DNA of 64,000 bases from CASPLG01 sp965120375 (GTDB lineage Bacteria; Bacillota; Clostridia; Oscillospirales; Acutalibacteraceae). This document shows positions 49,323 to 59,473 of this stretch, in pieces (positions within the stretch are counted from its first letter, which is position 1; every line of letters begins with the position of its first letter). The position numbers and the translations under genes were made by a program. Below the pieces are notes generated by a model that saw only the letters and a program-made list of their open reading frames with translations, was not told the DNA's origin and made no database searches. The stretch spans positions 1-64,000 of the forward strand of contig CBCPMW010000009.1 of the NCBI GenBank assembly GCA_965120375.1. The letters are read 5' to 3'.

Positions 49323-52300
49323 ATGGATTTTAAAATGTTTGGTTCAATGAGGATTGGCCTGGCTTCTCCAGAAAGAGTCCTGGAATGGTCATACGGCGAG
49401 GTGAAAAAACCCGAAACAATAAATTACAGAACATTAAAACCGGAAAGTGAAGGACTTTTTTGCGAAAAGATATTTGGACCTCAGAAAGATTGGGAATGCC
49501 ATTGCGGTAAATATAAAAGAATACGCTATAAAGGTAAGATTTGTGATAGATGTGGGGTTGAGGTTACAAAATCTAAAGTTCGGCGTGAAAGAATGGGGCA
49601 CATTCATCTAGCGGCTCCAGTGTCACACATATGGTACTTTAAAGGGATTCCGTCGAGAATGGGTTTAATTTTGGATATTTCTCCTAGAATGCTAGAAAAA
49701 GTTTTGTATTTTTCTATGTATATTGTTACTGATCCTGGGAATGCAAAGGAACTTATGAAACATCAGTTTTTAAGCGAAAAAGAATACAGAGATATGCGTG
49801 AAAAATATGAGGATGATTTTGAAGCCGGAATGGGAGCTGAAGCGATAAAAAAGCTTCTTGAAGACATTGATCTTGACAAACTTTCAGAAGAGATAAAAGA
49901 AGAACTTGAAACTTCGTCGGGGCAAAAAAAGGTTAGGATTCTTAAAAGATTAGAAGCAGTTGAAGCTTTTAGGGCCTCTGGCAACCGTCCAGAATGGATG
50001 ATACTAGAGAATTTGCCGGTCATTCCACCTGATTTAAGACCAATGGTACAGTTAGACGGTGGCCGGTTTGCAACCTCCGATTTGAACGATCTTTATAGAC
50101 GAGTAATAAACAGAAACAATCGTCTTAAAAGGCTGATTGACCTGGGAGCACCAGAAATAATTATTCGCAATGAAAAGAGGATGCTTCAGGAATCTGTTGA
50201 TGCTTTGATAGATAATGGCAGAAGAGGAAGACCTGTAATCGGACCCAATAATAGATCTTTAAAATCGCTTTCTGATATGCTAAAGGGAAAACAGGGAAGA
50301 TTCAGACAAAACTTACTTGGTAAACGTGTTGACTATTCTGGTCGTTCTGTTATAGTTGTAGGTCCGGAACTTAAAATATATCAGTGTGGATTGCCGAAAG
50401 AAATGGCTTTGGAGCTGTTTAAGCCGTTTGTTATGAAAAGGCTAGTTGAAACTGGTTCAGCAAACAACATAAAAGCTGCTAGAAAAGCTGTAGACAGAGC
50501 TAAACCCGAAGTTTGGGACGCGTTAGAAACGGTTATAAAAGGGCACCCTGTTCTTCTGAACCGTGCTCCGACACTTCACAGACTTGGAATACAAGCCTTT
50601 GAGCCGGTTTTGGTAGAAGGAAGAGCTTTAAAATTGCATCCACTCGTTTGTTCTGCCTATAACGCAGATTTCGATGGAGACCAGATGGCGGTGCACGTAC
50701 CTTTGTCAGCAGAAGCGCAGGCAGAAGCTAGGTTTCTGATGCTAGCAGCGGAAAACTTGCTAAAACCGTCAGACGGAAGACCAGTTGTAGTTCCGACTCA
50801 GGATATGGTTCTGGGGGCGTATTATCTTACCATGGTTAAAGATGGTGAACCTGGTAAAGGAAAGATGTTCCGTGACTATAATGAGGCTTTGATGGCGTAT
50901 GAAAATAGAGATATTGGACTTCATACTATGATAAAAGTAAAATGTACTGGTGTGCTTAATGGGAAAATAGCTTCAAAAATAAATATAACTACAGTTGGAA
51001 GAATTATATTTAATCAGTCTATTCCGCAAGATCTTGGGATTTTAGATAGATCTAAGCCGGAAAACAGATTTGCTCTTGAGGTAGATTACCTTGTGAACAA
51101 AAAACAGTTGGGAATAATAGTCGACAGATGTATAAAAGTTCACGGAACCCAGAAAACTTCTAAGGTTCTCGATGAAATAAAAGCTTTAGGATATAAATAT
51201 TCTACAAAAGGAGCAATAACAATAGCCGTAGGGGACGCAGTAATTCCACCGGCAAAAAAAGAAATTATATCCGAGGCAGAAAAAGAAATTGATGTTATTT
51301 CCAAGCATTTTAGAAGAGGGCTTATTTCTGATAAAGAAAGAAGAACCCACGTTTTGAAAGTTTGGGAAAGGGCGACGAGTGATGTGGCCTCGGCACTGCA
51401 AAAAAATCTGGATAAGTGTAATACAGTGTTTATGATGGCGGATTCTGGGGCCCGTGGTTCGATGAGTCAGATTAGACAGCTTGCAGGGATGCGTGGACTT
51501 ATTGCAAATACGTCAGGTTCCACGATCGAAATTCCAATCAGATCAAATTATCGTGAAGGACTGAATATCTTAGAATACTTTATTTCTTCACGCGGTGCTC
51601 GTAAAGGTTTAACAGATACTGCGCTTAGAACAGCGGACTCTGGATATTTGACAAGGAGACTTGTAGACGTTTCGCAGGATGTTATTATTAGGGAAGATGA
51701 CTGTAAAGCTACAGAAGGTATAACTGTTTTTGAGATTAAAGATGGAAAAGAGTCTATAGAAAGCTTTAGGGAAAGGCTGGTAGGTCGCTATCTTTGTGAG
51801 GATTTTAAAGATCAAAAGACAGGAGAAATTCTTATTTCCAAAGATAAACTTATGAACGACGATGATGCTGATTTAATAAGCAGTCTTGTAGAAAAAATAA
51901 AAGTTCGCTCTATATTAAACTGCCAGTCTGAATACGGAGTTTGTAAAAAGTGTTACGGAGCTAATTTAGCAAATGGAATGCCTGCCTCTGTAGGTGAAGC
52001 CATAGGGATTATCGCTGCGCAGTCTATAGGTGAACCGGGGACACAATTGACAATGAGAACGTTCCACACGGGTGGTGTAGCGAGCGAAGAGGATATAACT
52101 CAAGGTCTTCCGAGGATTGAAGAGTTATTCGAAGGAAGAAAACCAAAAAGACTTGCAATTATTAGCGAAATTTCCGGAACAGTTAAATTTGAGGAAGTTA
52201 AAAAAAGTAAACATGTGATAGTTTCTGACTTTGAATCCGGACAGCAAAGAACATATCTAATTCCGTATGGATCTCGGACTTGTGTGGAAGATGGACAAAA

Positions 52301-52898
52301 TATCGAAGCTGGCGATATGATTACAGAAGGATCAGTTAACCCGCATGATGTGCTTTCCATCAAAGGTCCGGAAGCGGTTGAAGCATATTTAATTCAAGAA
52401 GTGCAGAGAGTATACAGAATGCAAGGTGTTGACATTAACGATAAACATATAGAGGTAATCGTCAGGCAAATGATGAGAAAAGTTAAAATAAAAGACGCAG
52501 GAGACACGGAGCTTTTGCCGAACTCAGTTGTGGATAAGTCAGATATTCAGAGAGAAAATAAAAAAATAAGAAAACGTTTAGAGGAAGGAGAAAGCGATTT
52601 AAAAGAAGCAACATATACTCCAATTCTTTTGGGAATTACCAAAGCGTCACTGGCCACAGAATCATTCTTGTCAGCAGCTTCGTTTCAGGAAACAACTAGA
52701 GTTCTTACAGAAGCAGCTATAAAAGGAAAAGTAGATTCCCTGATTGGACTAAAAGAAAACGTAATTATAGGTAAACTGTTGCCAGCAGGAACAGGAATTC
52801 ATATGTACAGCGATGTAACGATACAAAAGTCTGGGCGTGATAATGTAGAGTTTTCAAAGTTTGAGAGTGTTTCTGAGTATAATCATTCTTTAATTTAG
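49323..52898 (+). CDS. rpoC: RNA polymerase beta' subunit
   Basis: This is a full-length RpoC with the first zinc-binding site (CHCGKYKRIRYKGKICDRCG) and the catalytic NADFDGDQMAVHVPLS with its three Asp residues. The bridge and trigger helices (DSGARGSMSQIRQLAGMRGL) and the second zinc site around ILNCQSEYGVCKKCYGANL are also present. The ATG at 49323, seven bases after AAGGGG, is the natural start (MDFKMFGSMRIGLAS). No large insertion domain is seen, as usual for Firmicutes. Confidence 0.98.
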   Translation: MDFKMFGSMRIGLASPERVLEWSYGEVKKPETINYRTLKPESEGLFCEKIFGPQKDWECHCGKYKRIRYKGKICDRCGVEVTKSKVRRERMGHIHLAAPVSHIWYFKGIPSRMGLILDISPRMLEKVLYFSMYIVTDPGNAKELMKHQFLSEKEYRDMREKYEDDFEAGMGAEAIKKLLEDIDLDKLSEEIKEELETSSGQKKVRILKRLEAVEAFRASGNRPEWMILENLPVIPPDLRPMVQLDGGRFATSDLNDLYRRVINRNNRLKRLIDLGAPEIIIRNEKRMLQESVDALIDNGRRGRPVIGPNNRSLKSLSDMLKGKQGRFRQNLLGKRVDYSGRSVIVVGPELKIYQCGLPKEMALELFKPFVMKRLVETGSANNIKAARKAVDRAKPEVWDALETVIKGHPVLLNRAPTLHRLGIQAFEPVLVEGRALKLHPLVCSAYNADFDGDQMAVHVPLSAEAQAEARFLMLAAENLLKPSDGRPVVVPTQDMVLGAYYLTMVKDGEPGKGKMFRDYNEALMAYENRDIGLHTMIKVKCTGVLNGKIASKINITTVGRIIFNQSIPQDLGILDRSKPENRFALEVDYLVNKKQLGIIVDRCIKVHGTQKTSKVLDEIKALGYKYSTKGAITIAVGDAVIPPAKKEIISEAEKEIDVISKHFRRGLISDKERRTHVLKVWERATSDVASALQKNLDKCNTVFMMADSGARGSMSQIRQLAGMRGLIANTSGSTIEIPIRSNYREGLNILEYFISSRGARKGLTDTALRTADSGYLTRRLVDVSQDVIIREDDCKATEGITVFEIKDGKESIESFRERLVGRYLCEDFKDQKTGEILISKDKLMNDDDADLISSLVEKIKVRSILNCQSEYGVCKKCYGANLANGMPASVGEAIGIIAAQSIGEPGTQLTMRTFHTGGVASEEDITQGLPRIEELFEGRKPKRLAIISEISGTVKFEEVKKSKHVIVSDFESGQQRTYLIPYGSRTCVEDGQNIEAGDMITEGSVNPHDVLSIKGPEAVEAYLIQEVQRVYRMQGVDINDKHIEVIVRQMMRKVKIKDAGDTELLPNSVVDKSDIQRENKKIRKRLEEGESDLKEATYTPILLGITKASLATESFLSAASFQETTRVLTEAAIKGKVDSLIGLKENVIIGKLLPAGTGIHMYSDVTIQKSGRDNVEFSKFESVSEYNHSLI

Positions 52899-52900
52899 TA

Positions 52901-52930
52901 TTGACATTACGAGCATAGTTGTGCTAGAAT
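52901..52930 (+). promoter_or_regulatory. Promoter of the str operon
   Basis: A perfect TTGACA (52901-52906) and TAGAAT (52925-52930) are separated by 18 bases. It begins two bases after the rpoC stop codon, so rpsL has its own transcription start near 52937 as well as possible read-through from rpoC. Confidence 0.75.
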
Positions 52931-53028
52931 GCTTAATTGCGACACTTGGTTTTTGCTTGTTACCGAGGTGGAGTGTATTTAAAAATTCTGCTTCGTAGCA
53001 TATATAAATCATTTTTAGGAGGTGTGAT

Positions 53029-53463
53029 ATGCCAACAGTTAATCAGCTAATCCGGAAGGGGAGGAAAATGTCCTCTAAAAAATCTAAGACGCCTGCGTTA
53101 CTTAAAGGGTGGAACTCGAAAAAGAGATTGTCTATAGACCAGAGTTCACCTCAAAAGCGTGGAGTTTGTACTACGGTTAAAACTACAACGCCGAAAAAGC
53201 CTAACTCAGCGCTGAGAAAAATTGCAAGGGTTCGTTTATCCAATGGGGCAGAGGTAACTTCTTATATTCCTGGAATTGGCCACAATCTGCAGGAGCATAG
53301 TGTGGTTCTGATTCGTGGTGGACGTGTTAGGGATCTTCCCGGTGTACGTTACCATATAATTAGAGGAACGCTAGATGCTCAAGGGACTGCCAAACGTATG
53401 CAGGGTCGCTCTAAATACGGAGCCAAACGCCCAAAAGCGGGAGCAGCGGCAGCTAAAAAGTAA
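53029..53463 (+). CDS. rpsL: 30S ribosomal protein S12
   Basis: S12 lies at the decoding centre. The sequence PTVNQLIRKGR, TTTPKKPNSALRKIARVRL and VLIRGGRVRDLPGVRYH is fully typical, with wild-type Lys in the streptomycin region. A short insert (KKRLSIDQSS) and an Ala/Lys-rich tail make it 144 residues. GGAGG lies eight bases before the ATG. Confidence 0.98.
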   Translation: MPTVNQLIRKGRKMSSKKSKTPALLKGWNSKKRLSIDQSSPQKRGVCTTVKTTTPKKPNSALRKIARVRLSNGAEVTSYIPGIGHNLQEHSVVLIRGGRVRDLPGVRYHIIRGTLDAQGTAKRMQGRSKYGAKRPKAGAAAAKK

Positions 53464-53579
53464 AAAATTTCGAAAGTTCAATGCAGAAGCGTTTTTAATA
53501 TATGTCTCTGTATTGGCAAAGGCGGGATTAAAAGATTCCGAGTACCTGAGATATCATTTTTGTGAAGGAGGGAAGAGTG

Positions 53580-54050
53580 ATGCCAAGAAGAGGTTCGGTA
53601 CCGAAGCGTGATGTTTTACCAGATCCTTTGTACAACTCTAAGCTTGTTACAAAACTTATAAACAATATAATGTACGACGGCAAAAAAGGAGTTTCGCAGA
53701 GAATCGTTTACGGAGCATTCGATATGGTTCGAGAAAAATCAGGAAAAGAGCCACTGGAAATTTTCGAGCAGGCTTTAGAAAATATAATGCCTTCTCTTGA
53801 GGTTAAAGCGAGGCGAGTTGGAGGAGCAACTTATCAAGTACCAGTAGAAGTCAGGCCGGAAAGACGTCAGACTTTAGGGCTTAGATGGATAACAAAATAT
53901 TCAAGATTAAGATCCGAAAGAACCATGAAAGAAAGGCTTGCGGGAGAGATTCTTGACGCCATAAATAGTACAGGTGGAGCTGTGAAAAAGCGCGAAGATA
54001 CTCATAAAATGGCAGAAGCGAATAAAGCGTTTGCACATTATAGATGGTAA
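53580..54050 (+). CDS. rpsG: 30S ribosomal protein S7
   Basis: The 156-residue S7 starts MPRRGSVPKRDVLPDPLYNS and contains the rRNA-binding block ARRVGGATYQVPVEVRPERR and the ending AHYRW. The ATG at 53580 follows GGAGGGAAG. It follows rpsL by 116 bases, a longer gap than usual for this pair. Confidence 0.97.
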   Translation: MPRRGSVPKRDVLPDPLYNSKLVTKLINNIMYDGKKGVSQRIVYGAFDMVREKSGKEPLEIFEQALENIMPSLEVKARRVGGATYQVPVEVRPERRQTLGLRWITKYSRLRSERTMKERLAGEILDAINSTGGAVKKREDTHKMAEANKAFAHYRW

Positions 54051-54117
54051 GTGTTGGTTTTTTCGAATTTTTGCACAGAGCTTTTTAGGTGGATTATTCT
54101 GAAGAGAAGGTGCACTA

Positions 54118-54151
54118 ACTTGAACTCAGGTCTCTACTATATAGTTCAAGT
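54118..54151 (+). promoter_or_regulatory. Inverted repeat in the fusA leader
   Basis: ACTTGAACT (54118-54126) and AGTTCAAGT (54143-54151) form a perfect 9-bp stem with a 16-base loop in the gap between rpsG and fusA. No T-run follows, so it is not a terminator. A regulatory hairpin or binding site is likely. Confidence 0.5.
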
Positions 54152-54222
54152 GAAAGAATTGGCTTTTACCTAAAGATTTAAGCATTTTTAACTAAAAATA
54201 GATAAGAAAGGGGATGGATGTT

Positions 54223-56304
54223 ATGCCTAGACAGGTATCGTTGGATTTAACTAGAAACATAGGTATCATGGCACACATTGATGCTGGTAAGACCACTACA
54301 ACAGAGCGCATACTGTTCTATACTGGAATCAGTCATAAACTCGGTGAAGTTCACGATGGAGCTGCAACTATGGACTGGATGGTTCAGGAGCAGGAACGCG
54401 GAATTACTATTACATCTGCAGCGACTACATGTTTTTGGAAAAAGCACAGAATAAATATTATAGATACCCCGGGGCACGTTGACTTTACTGTTGAAGTTGA
54501 ACGTTCACTGCGTGTTTTGGATGGTTCCGTTACGGTTTTGTGTGCAAAGGGCGGAGTCGAACCACAGTCAGAGACTGTTTGGCGCCAAGCTGATAAATAT
54601 GGTGTTCCTAGAATGGCTTATGTAAATAAGATGGACATAATGGGAGCGGACTTTTATAACGTTTTAAATATGATGAAAGAGCGCCTGAAATGTAACGCAG
54701 TTCCGATACAGCTTCCGATAGGATCAGAAGATACTTTTAAAGGTATTGTTGATCTTGTTGAGATGAAGGCTTATGTTTACTATGATGATCTTGGAAAAGA
54801 TATAAGAGTGGAAGAAATCCCGGAGGATATGAGTGAGCTTGTTGAAAAATATCGTAACGAGCTGATGGAGCAGGTTGCAGAACAGGACGATGAGCTTTTT
54901 GAGAAGTATCTAGGTGGAGAGGAAATCGGTATAGATGAGATAAAGAGATGTATTAGAAAGGCCACTATAGATAATGTAATGGTTCCAGTTACTTGTGGGA
55001 CTTCGTACAGAAATAAAGGTGTTCAGAAGCTTTTAGATGCAATAGTTGACTATATGCCGGCTCCTGTGGATATCCCGTCGATCAAAGGAATACATCCAGA
55101 CACAGAAGAAGAGACTGATCGTCCGGCGTCTGATGATGAACCATTTTCTGCTTTAGCGTTTAAGATTGCGACGGACCCGTTTGTAGGGAAATTGTGCTTT
55201 TTCAGAGTGTATTCTGGAAGTGTGAATGCTGGGTCTACGGTTTACAATTCTACAAAGGATAACAATGAGAGACTCGGGAGAATACTTCAGATGCACGCGA
55301 ATCATCGTCAAGATATTGAGACAGTTTATGCTGGAGATATAGCTGCAGCTGTAGGCCTTAAAAATACTACAACAGGCGATACTTTATGTGACGAAAAACA
55401 TCCTGTTATACTTGAGTCAATGGAGTTTCCTGAGCCAGTTATAAGAGTTGCTATAGAACCAAAAACAAAAGCAGGTCAAGAGAAAATGGGTATAGCGTTG
55501 TCTAAACTTGCAGAAGAAGATCCGACTTTTAAAGCGTATACGGATGAAGAGACAGGACAGACTATTATTGCAGGTATGGGCGAGCTTCACCTTGAAATTA
55601 TAGTTGATAGACTTCTTAGAGAATTTAAAGTTGAGGCAAATGTTGGGAAACCGCAGGTATCTTACAAGGAGACTATACGAAAAAGCGCTGATGTTGAAGA
55701 AAAGTATGCAAGACAGTCTGGCGGACGCGGGCAGTATGGTCACGTTAAAATAAAGATTGAACCGAATCCGACAAAGGGGTACGAGTTTGTGAACCAAATA
55801 GTCGGAGGAGTTATCCCAAAAGAATACATTCCAGCCGTTGATAATGGTATCCAAGGAGCTATGCAAACTGGAATTCTTGCAGGGTACAATGTGGTGGATG
55901 TAAAAGTTACTCTGTATGATGGTTCTTATCATGAAGTTGACTCGTCTGAAATGGCGTTTAAGATTGCTGGTTCTATGGCGTTTAAATCGGCTATGAGAAA
56001 AGCAGATCCGGTTTTACTCGAGCCGATAATGAAAGTTTGCGTCACTGTTCCTGAAGAGTACATGGGGGATATTATAGGCGACATAAACTCGAGACGCGGT
56101 ATGGTTCAAGGTATGGAAGCTGCTTCAGGAGCACAAAGAATAAACGCAATGGTTCCGCTTTCTGAAATGTTTGGATATGCAACTGATATGAGATCCAGAA
56201 CCCAGGGAAGAGGACAGTATACCATGGAACCAAGTCACTACGCAGAAGTACCTAAATCGGTTTCTGAGACAATTATCTCAGACAGAAATAAAAAATCTGA
56301 TTAA
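54223..56304 (+). CDS. fusA: Elongation factor G
   Basis: This translocation GTPase has G1 AHIDAGKTTTTERIL, G2 RGITITSA, G3 DTPGHVDF, G4 NKMD and the EF-G-specific domains II-V (SGGRGQYGHVKI, ILAGYNVVDVKVTLYDGSYH). The ATG at 54223 is chosen because AAAGGGG lies nine bases upstream, whereas the ATG at 54214 touches the SD. The length of 693 is typical. Confidence 0.98.
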   Translation: MPRQVSLDLTRNIGIMAHIDAGKTTTTERILFYTGISHKLGEVHDGAATMDWMVQEQERGITITSAATTCFWKKHRINIIDTPGHVDFTVEVERSLRVLDGSVTVLCAKGGVEPQSETVWRQADKYGVPRMAYVNKMDIMGADFYNVLNMMKERLKCNAVPIQLPIGSEDTFKGIVDLVEMKAYVYYDDLGKDIRVEEIPEDMSELVEKYRNELMEQVAEQDDELFEKYLGGEEIGIDEIKRCIRKATIDNVMVPVTCGTSYRNKGVQKLLDAIVDYMPAPVDIPSIKGIHPDTEEETDRPASDDEPFSALAFKIATDPFVGKLCFFRVYSGSVNAGSTVYNSTKDNNERLGRILQMHANHRQDIETVYAGDIAAAVGLKNTTTGDTLCDEKHPVILESMEFPEPVIRVAIEPKTKAGQEKMGIALSKLAEEDPTFKAYTDEETGQTIIAGMGELHLEIIVDRLLREFKVEANVGKPQVSYKETIRKSADVEEKYARQSGGRGQYGHVKIKIEPNPTKGYEFVNQIVGGVIPKEYIPAVDNGIQGAMQTGILAGYNVVDVKVTLYDGSYHEVDSSEMAFKIAGSMAFKSAMRKADPVLLEPIMKVCVTVPEEYMGDIIGDINSRRGMVQGMEAASGAQRINAMVPLSEMFGYATDMRSRTQGRGQYTMEPSHYAEVPKSVSETIISDRNKKSD

Positions 56305-56390
56305 GGTCTTGATTTACAAAGATAACCCTGATAGAATGTAAGGGTGTAGGAATTTAAATTTATTTTATAGGATTAAGGGAGGATTTTAAA

Positions 56391-57593
56391 ATGGCAAAGG
56401 CGAAATTTGAGAGAAATAAGCCACACGTAAATATTGGTACGATAGGTCACGTTGACCACGGGAAGACGACTCTTACTGCAGCTATAACAAAAGTTTTGAA
56501 TCTTAAGGGTGAGGCTGACTTTGTTGACTACGCAAATATTGATAAGGCGCCTGAAGAAAGAGAGCGCGGGATTACTATTAATACAGCCCACGTTGAGTAT
56601 GAAACAGAAGCTCGTCACTATGCTCACGTTGACTGTCCTGGCCATGCTGACTATGTCAAGAACATGATTACTGGCGCTGCGCAAATGGATGGTGCAATTT
56701 TGGTTGTCTCGGCAGCTGACGGTCCAATGCCTCAGACCAGAGAACATATCCTTCTTGCGCGTCAGGTCGGTGTTCCAAATATCGTTGTGTTTATGAATAA
56801 AGTTGACCAAGTGGACGATGAAGAGCTGTTAGACCTGGTCGAGATGGAAATTCGAGAACTCCTCAGTGAGTACGAGTTCCCAGGCGATGACACTCCGATT
56901 ATTCGTGGTTCTGCGCTTAAAGTTCTAGAATCTGGGGCAAAAGATGCTGGTGCAGACGAGTACAAGTGTATAGAAGAGCTTATGAAGTCGGTAGATGATT
57001 TCATTCCAACTCCTGAGAGAAAATCTGATCAGCCTTTCTTGATGCCGGTTGAAGATGTGTTTACAATTACAGGTCGAGGAACCGTTGCAACTGGTAGGGT
57101 AGAGCGCGGTCAGCTTAAGACTTCTGAAGAGGTTGAGATTGTCGGGCTTACAGAAGAGCGTAAGAAAGTGGTTGTTACCGGTATTGAGATGTTTAGGAAG
57201 ATTCTCGATTACGCGGAAGCTGGCGACAATGTAGGTGTTCTCTTGCGTGGGATTCAGAGAGAGGAAATTGAACGTGGTCAAGTTTTATCTAAACCAGGGA
57301 CAATCAATCCGCATACTAAATTTAAGGGCCAGGTTTATATTTTAACTAAAGAAGAAGGTGGACGCCATACTCCATTCTTCAATAATTACCGTCCTCAATT
57401 TTATTTCAGAACGACTGACGTTACAGGTGTCATTAAGCTGCCGGAAGGAACTGAAATGTGCATGCCGGGCGACAATGTTGTAATGGATGTTGAGCTTATA
57501 ACCCCTATTGCTATAGAGGAAGGTTTGAGATTTGCGATCCGCGAAGGTGGACGTACAGTCGGCTCTGGTGTCGTTACAGCTATTAACGGCTAG
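56391..57593 (+). CDS. tuf: Elongation factor Tu
   Basis: EF-Tu delivers aminoacyl-tRNA to the ribosome. G1 GHVDHGKTTLTAAIT, RGITINTAHVEYE, DCPGHADYVKNMITGAAQMDG and NKVD are intact, as are domains II and III ending in GGRTVGSGVVTAI. The 400-residue length is normal. It closes the str operon and is followed by a strong terminator. Confidence 0.99.
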   Translation: MAKAKFERNKPHVNIGTIGHVDHGKTTLTAAITKVLNLKGEADFVDYANIDKAPEERERGITINTAHVEYETEARHYAHVDCPGHADYVKNMITGAAQMDGAILVVSAADGPMPQTREHILLARQVGVPNIVVFMNKVDQVDDEELLDLVEMEIRELLSEYEFPGDDTPIIRGSALKVLESGAKDAGADEYKCIEELMKSVDDFIPTPERKSDQPFLMPVEDVFTITGRGTVATGRVERGQLKTSEEVEIVGLTEERKKVVVTGIEMFRKILDYAEAGDNVGVLLRGIQREEIERGQVLSKPGTINPHTKFKGQVYILTKEEGGRHTPFFNNYRPQFYFRTTDVTGVIKLPEGTEMCMPGDNVVMDVELITPIAIEEGLRFAIREGGRTVGSGVVTAING

Positions 57594-57619
57594 TGACTTC
57601 TTGTAGTAGTAATAAATAG

Positions 57620-57667
57620 AAAATCAGGTAGCGCAAAGATGAATATCGCTACCTGATTTTTTTATGC
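57620..57667 (+). terminator. Strong intrinsic terminator of the str operon
   Basis: AAAATCAGGTAGCG pairs perfectly with CGCTACCTGATTTT around a 13-base loop and runs into further T residues, 27 bases after the tuf stop codon. Confidence 0.95.
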
Positions 57668-57836
57668 TTGGTAATAGAGAACAGAAATTAAGAAATACAA
57701 AAGGTAGGGGACTATAATCCTCCCCCCCTTTTTTTTAGATAAAATAAAAGCCAAAATAGAGAAATTTTGTCCACAAGCATACATAAGGGAGGAAAGGATA
57801 TCTAGATTCCTGATAAGTAAAAATAACATATTTTAA

Positions 57837-59288
57837 CTATGATCTTGAAAAGTCAGCTGAAGTTTTCATATTCCAGATTGATATCGCAAGGAAAATTCCA
57901 ATTAAGCCAGCAATTATCCACGTATTAGCCAGAAATTCATATCCAAATTTACTAGAAAAACCACCGAAAAACGAACTAATTATTGAACCCAAATACCCAA
58001 CAGATCCAGTAATTCCAGATATAGTAGACGATATCTTTTTAGATCCAGTTTCAATTGCAGCAATTCCACCAACCATCATCTGAGGTCCATAAATCCCAAC
58101 CCCAGAAATTGCCATTATAGAAAACATTGCTACACTATAAAATGGTTCAGGAACAGTAATTATAGATTTTCCAGAAAACGGGAAGATAATTCTAAATATT
58201 AAGAGACAAACAGTGGTAAGTATAAAATAGCAAGTAATTGCAGGAACCCTCCTACCTTTAAATATCTTTTCCGATACAAATGAAATGGATAAAGTTCCGA
58301 ATATCCCGGCTACAGAAAGAATAACAACTGGCATAGACGCCATTAAAGGTGAAAAACCGCCACTCTCCATAAACATCTTTGGTATCCAATCAATCGTTCC
58401 TGCTCTTAGAATATATACACATACATAAGTCAAACTAAGTATCCATAAAACTTTATTTTTAAGAATGTCAGATATAAACATTTCCCAGTAAGACCGAGAA
58501 TCTATAGTTTCAGATTTAGATTTGTTTTCTTTATTTTTTTTATTACTAGACAAAGATTCAACGTCAGGAAGTCCCACTTTTGAAGGATTATCTCTAAAAA
58601 ATATAAAACCTAAAATCGAACTAGATATACCTAAAATAGTCGGGACAATAAAAACTGATTCCCAGGAATGAAACTGAAGAAGAAAACCAGCGAGTAAAAG
58701 TGAACATGCAGAACCAACCTCAGCAGAAGTGGAAAAACAAGCCCATACATAAGCTCTATTTTTGTTGGAATACCAATAAACAAGAGCCTTTGCACACATA
58801 GGAAATGTCAAAGACTGAATAAAAGCCGACGTCCCCCAAGTAACATACATAAACAAAGCCGTAGACTGTTCAGATGACAAAATTGAATTTTGGTTTAAAT
58901 AGCCAGCTACAGCTATTCCTGAACTAAAAAGCGATGATACAAGAATGGACAAAGGTAAAGTTACACGAATATTAGACCGATCAGCGATTATTCCGCCTAA
59001 AAACTTTCCAGCCATATAAGCTGCATAATATATAATGCCAAGAATTGCATATGTGTTCGATGGTAAACTTAACACAGACCCAGCACCATTGTCACCATTA
59101 AACCCGATGCAAAGTGATTTCCTACCGAGATAAGAAATAAAATACATCAAATACATTACCACAAAAATAACAGGTTGCCAAAAAGAATAAAGTTTCTTTA
59201 TCCTTTTTAAATCATCTAGGTTTTCAGGTTCTAAAAATTTCTGAAAAAAATTAAATTTTTTATATTTATCACAAAGTTTTTTTTCCAT
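57837..59288 (-). CDS. Organophosphate:phosphate antiporter family transporter (GlpT/UhpC-like, MFS)
   Basis: The 483-residue protein has twelve predicted membrane segments and the GlpT/UhpC family pattern: YLMYFISYLGRKSLCIGFN, GKFLGGIIADRS, and WESVFIVPTILGISSSILGF. FFRDNPSKVGLPDVES lies in the central loop. It probably exchanges a sugar phosphate or glycerol 3-phosphate for phosphate. The ATG at 59288 gives the natural N-terminus (MEKKLCDKYKKF), yet the only good SD (GGAGGG at 59327-59332) lies 38 bases upstream, with a perfect 9-bp hairpin between them. An in-frame ATG at 59360 has no SD. No sensor kinase pair is adjacent. Confidence 0.88.
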   Translation of the reverse strand: MEKKLCDKYKKFNFFQKFLEPENLDDLKRIKKLYSFWQPVIFVVMYLMYFISYLGRKSLCIGFNGDNGAGSVLSLPSNTYAILGIIYYAAYMAGKFLGGIIADRSNIRVTLPLSILVSSLFSSGIAVAGYLNQNSILSSEQSTALFMYVTWGTSAFIQSLTFPMCAKALVYWYSNKNRAYVWACFSTSAEVGSACSLLLAGFLLQFHSWESVFIVPTILGISSSILGFIFFRDNPSKVGLPDVESLSSNKKNKENKSKSETIDSRSYWEMFISDILKNKVLWILSLTYVCVYILRAGTIDWIPKMFMESGGFSPLMASMPVVILSVAGIFGTLSISFVSEKIFKGRRVPAITCYFILTTVCLLIFRIIFPFSGKSIITVPEPFYSVAMFSIMAISGVGIYGPQMMVGGIAAIETGSKKISSTISGITGSVGYLGSIISSFFGGFSSKFGYEFLANTWIIAGLIGIFLAISIWNMKTSADFSRS

Positions 59289-59294
59289 AACTGG

Positions 59295-59332
59295 ATATAC
59301 AAGTTTCCTTAAAACCTTGTATATTTCCCTCC
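59295..59332 (-). promoter_or_regulatory. SD-hairpin-AUG arrangement before the transporter gene
   Basis: On the minus strand, GGAGGG (59327-59332) is followed after two bases by ATATACAAG, a 12-base loop and its exact complement CTTGTATAT (59295-59324). Six bases then precede the ATG at 59288. When folded, the effective SD-AUG spacing is eight bases, close to optimal. Confidence 0.7.
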
Positions 59333-59473
59333 TTAAGATTAAGCTGCCTAAAACATACATATTTTACACATTTATAAATATAAATTCAAGTGTACTACAT
59401 AATGAGAAGAAAAACAAGTCTGCATAAACTGCAAACTCATTTAAACATACATATGAAAAGTGAAACAAAATTA

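Noticed and set aside
57717..57740. Functional signal in the C-run/T-run homopolymer tract after the str operon
   Set aside because: A C-run followed by a T-run is visible but forms no stem. It may be a simple homopolymer or a weak end signal and cannot be interpreted further.
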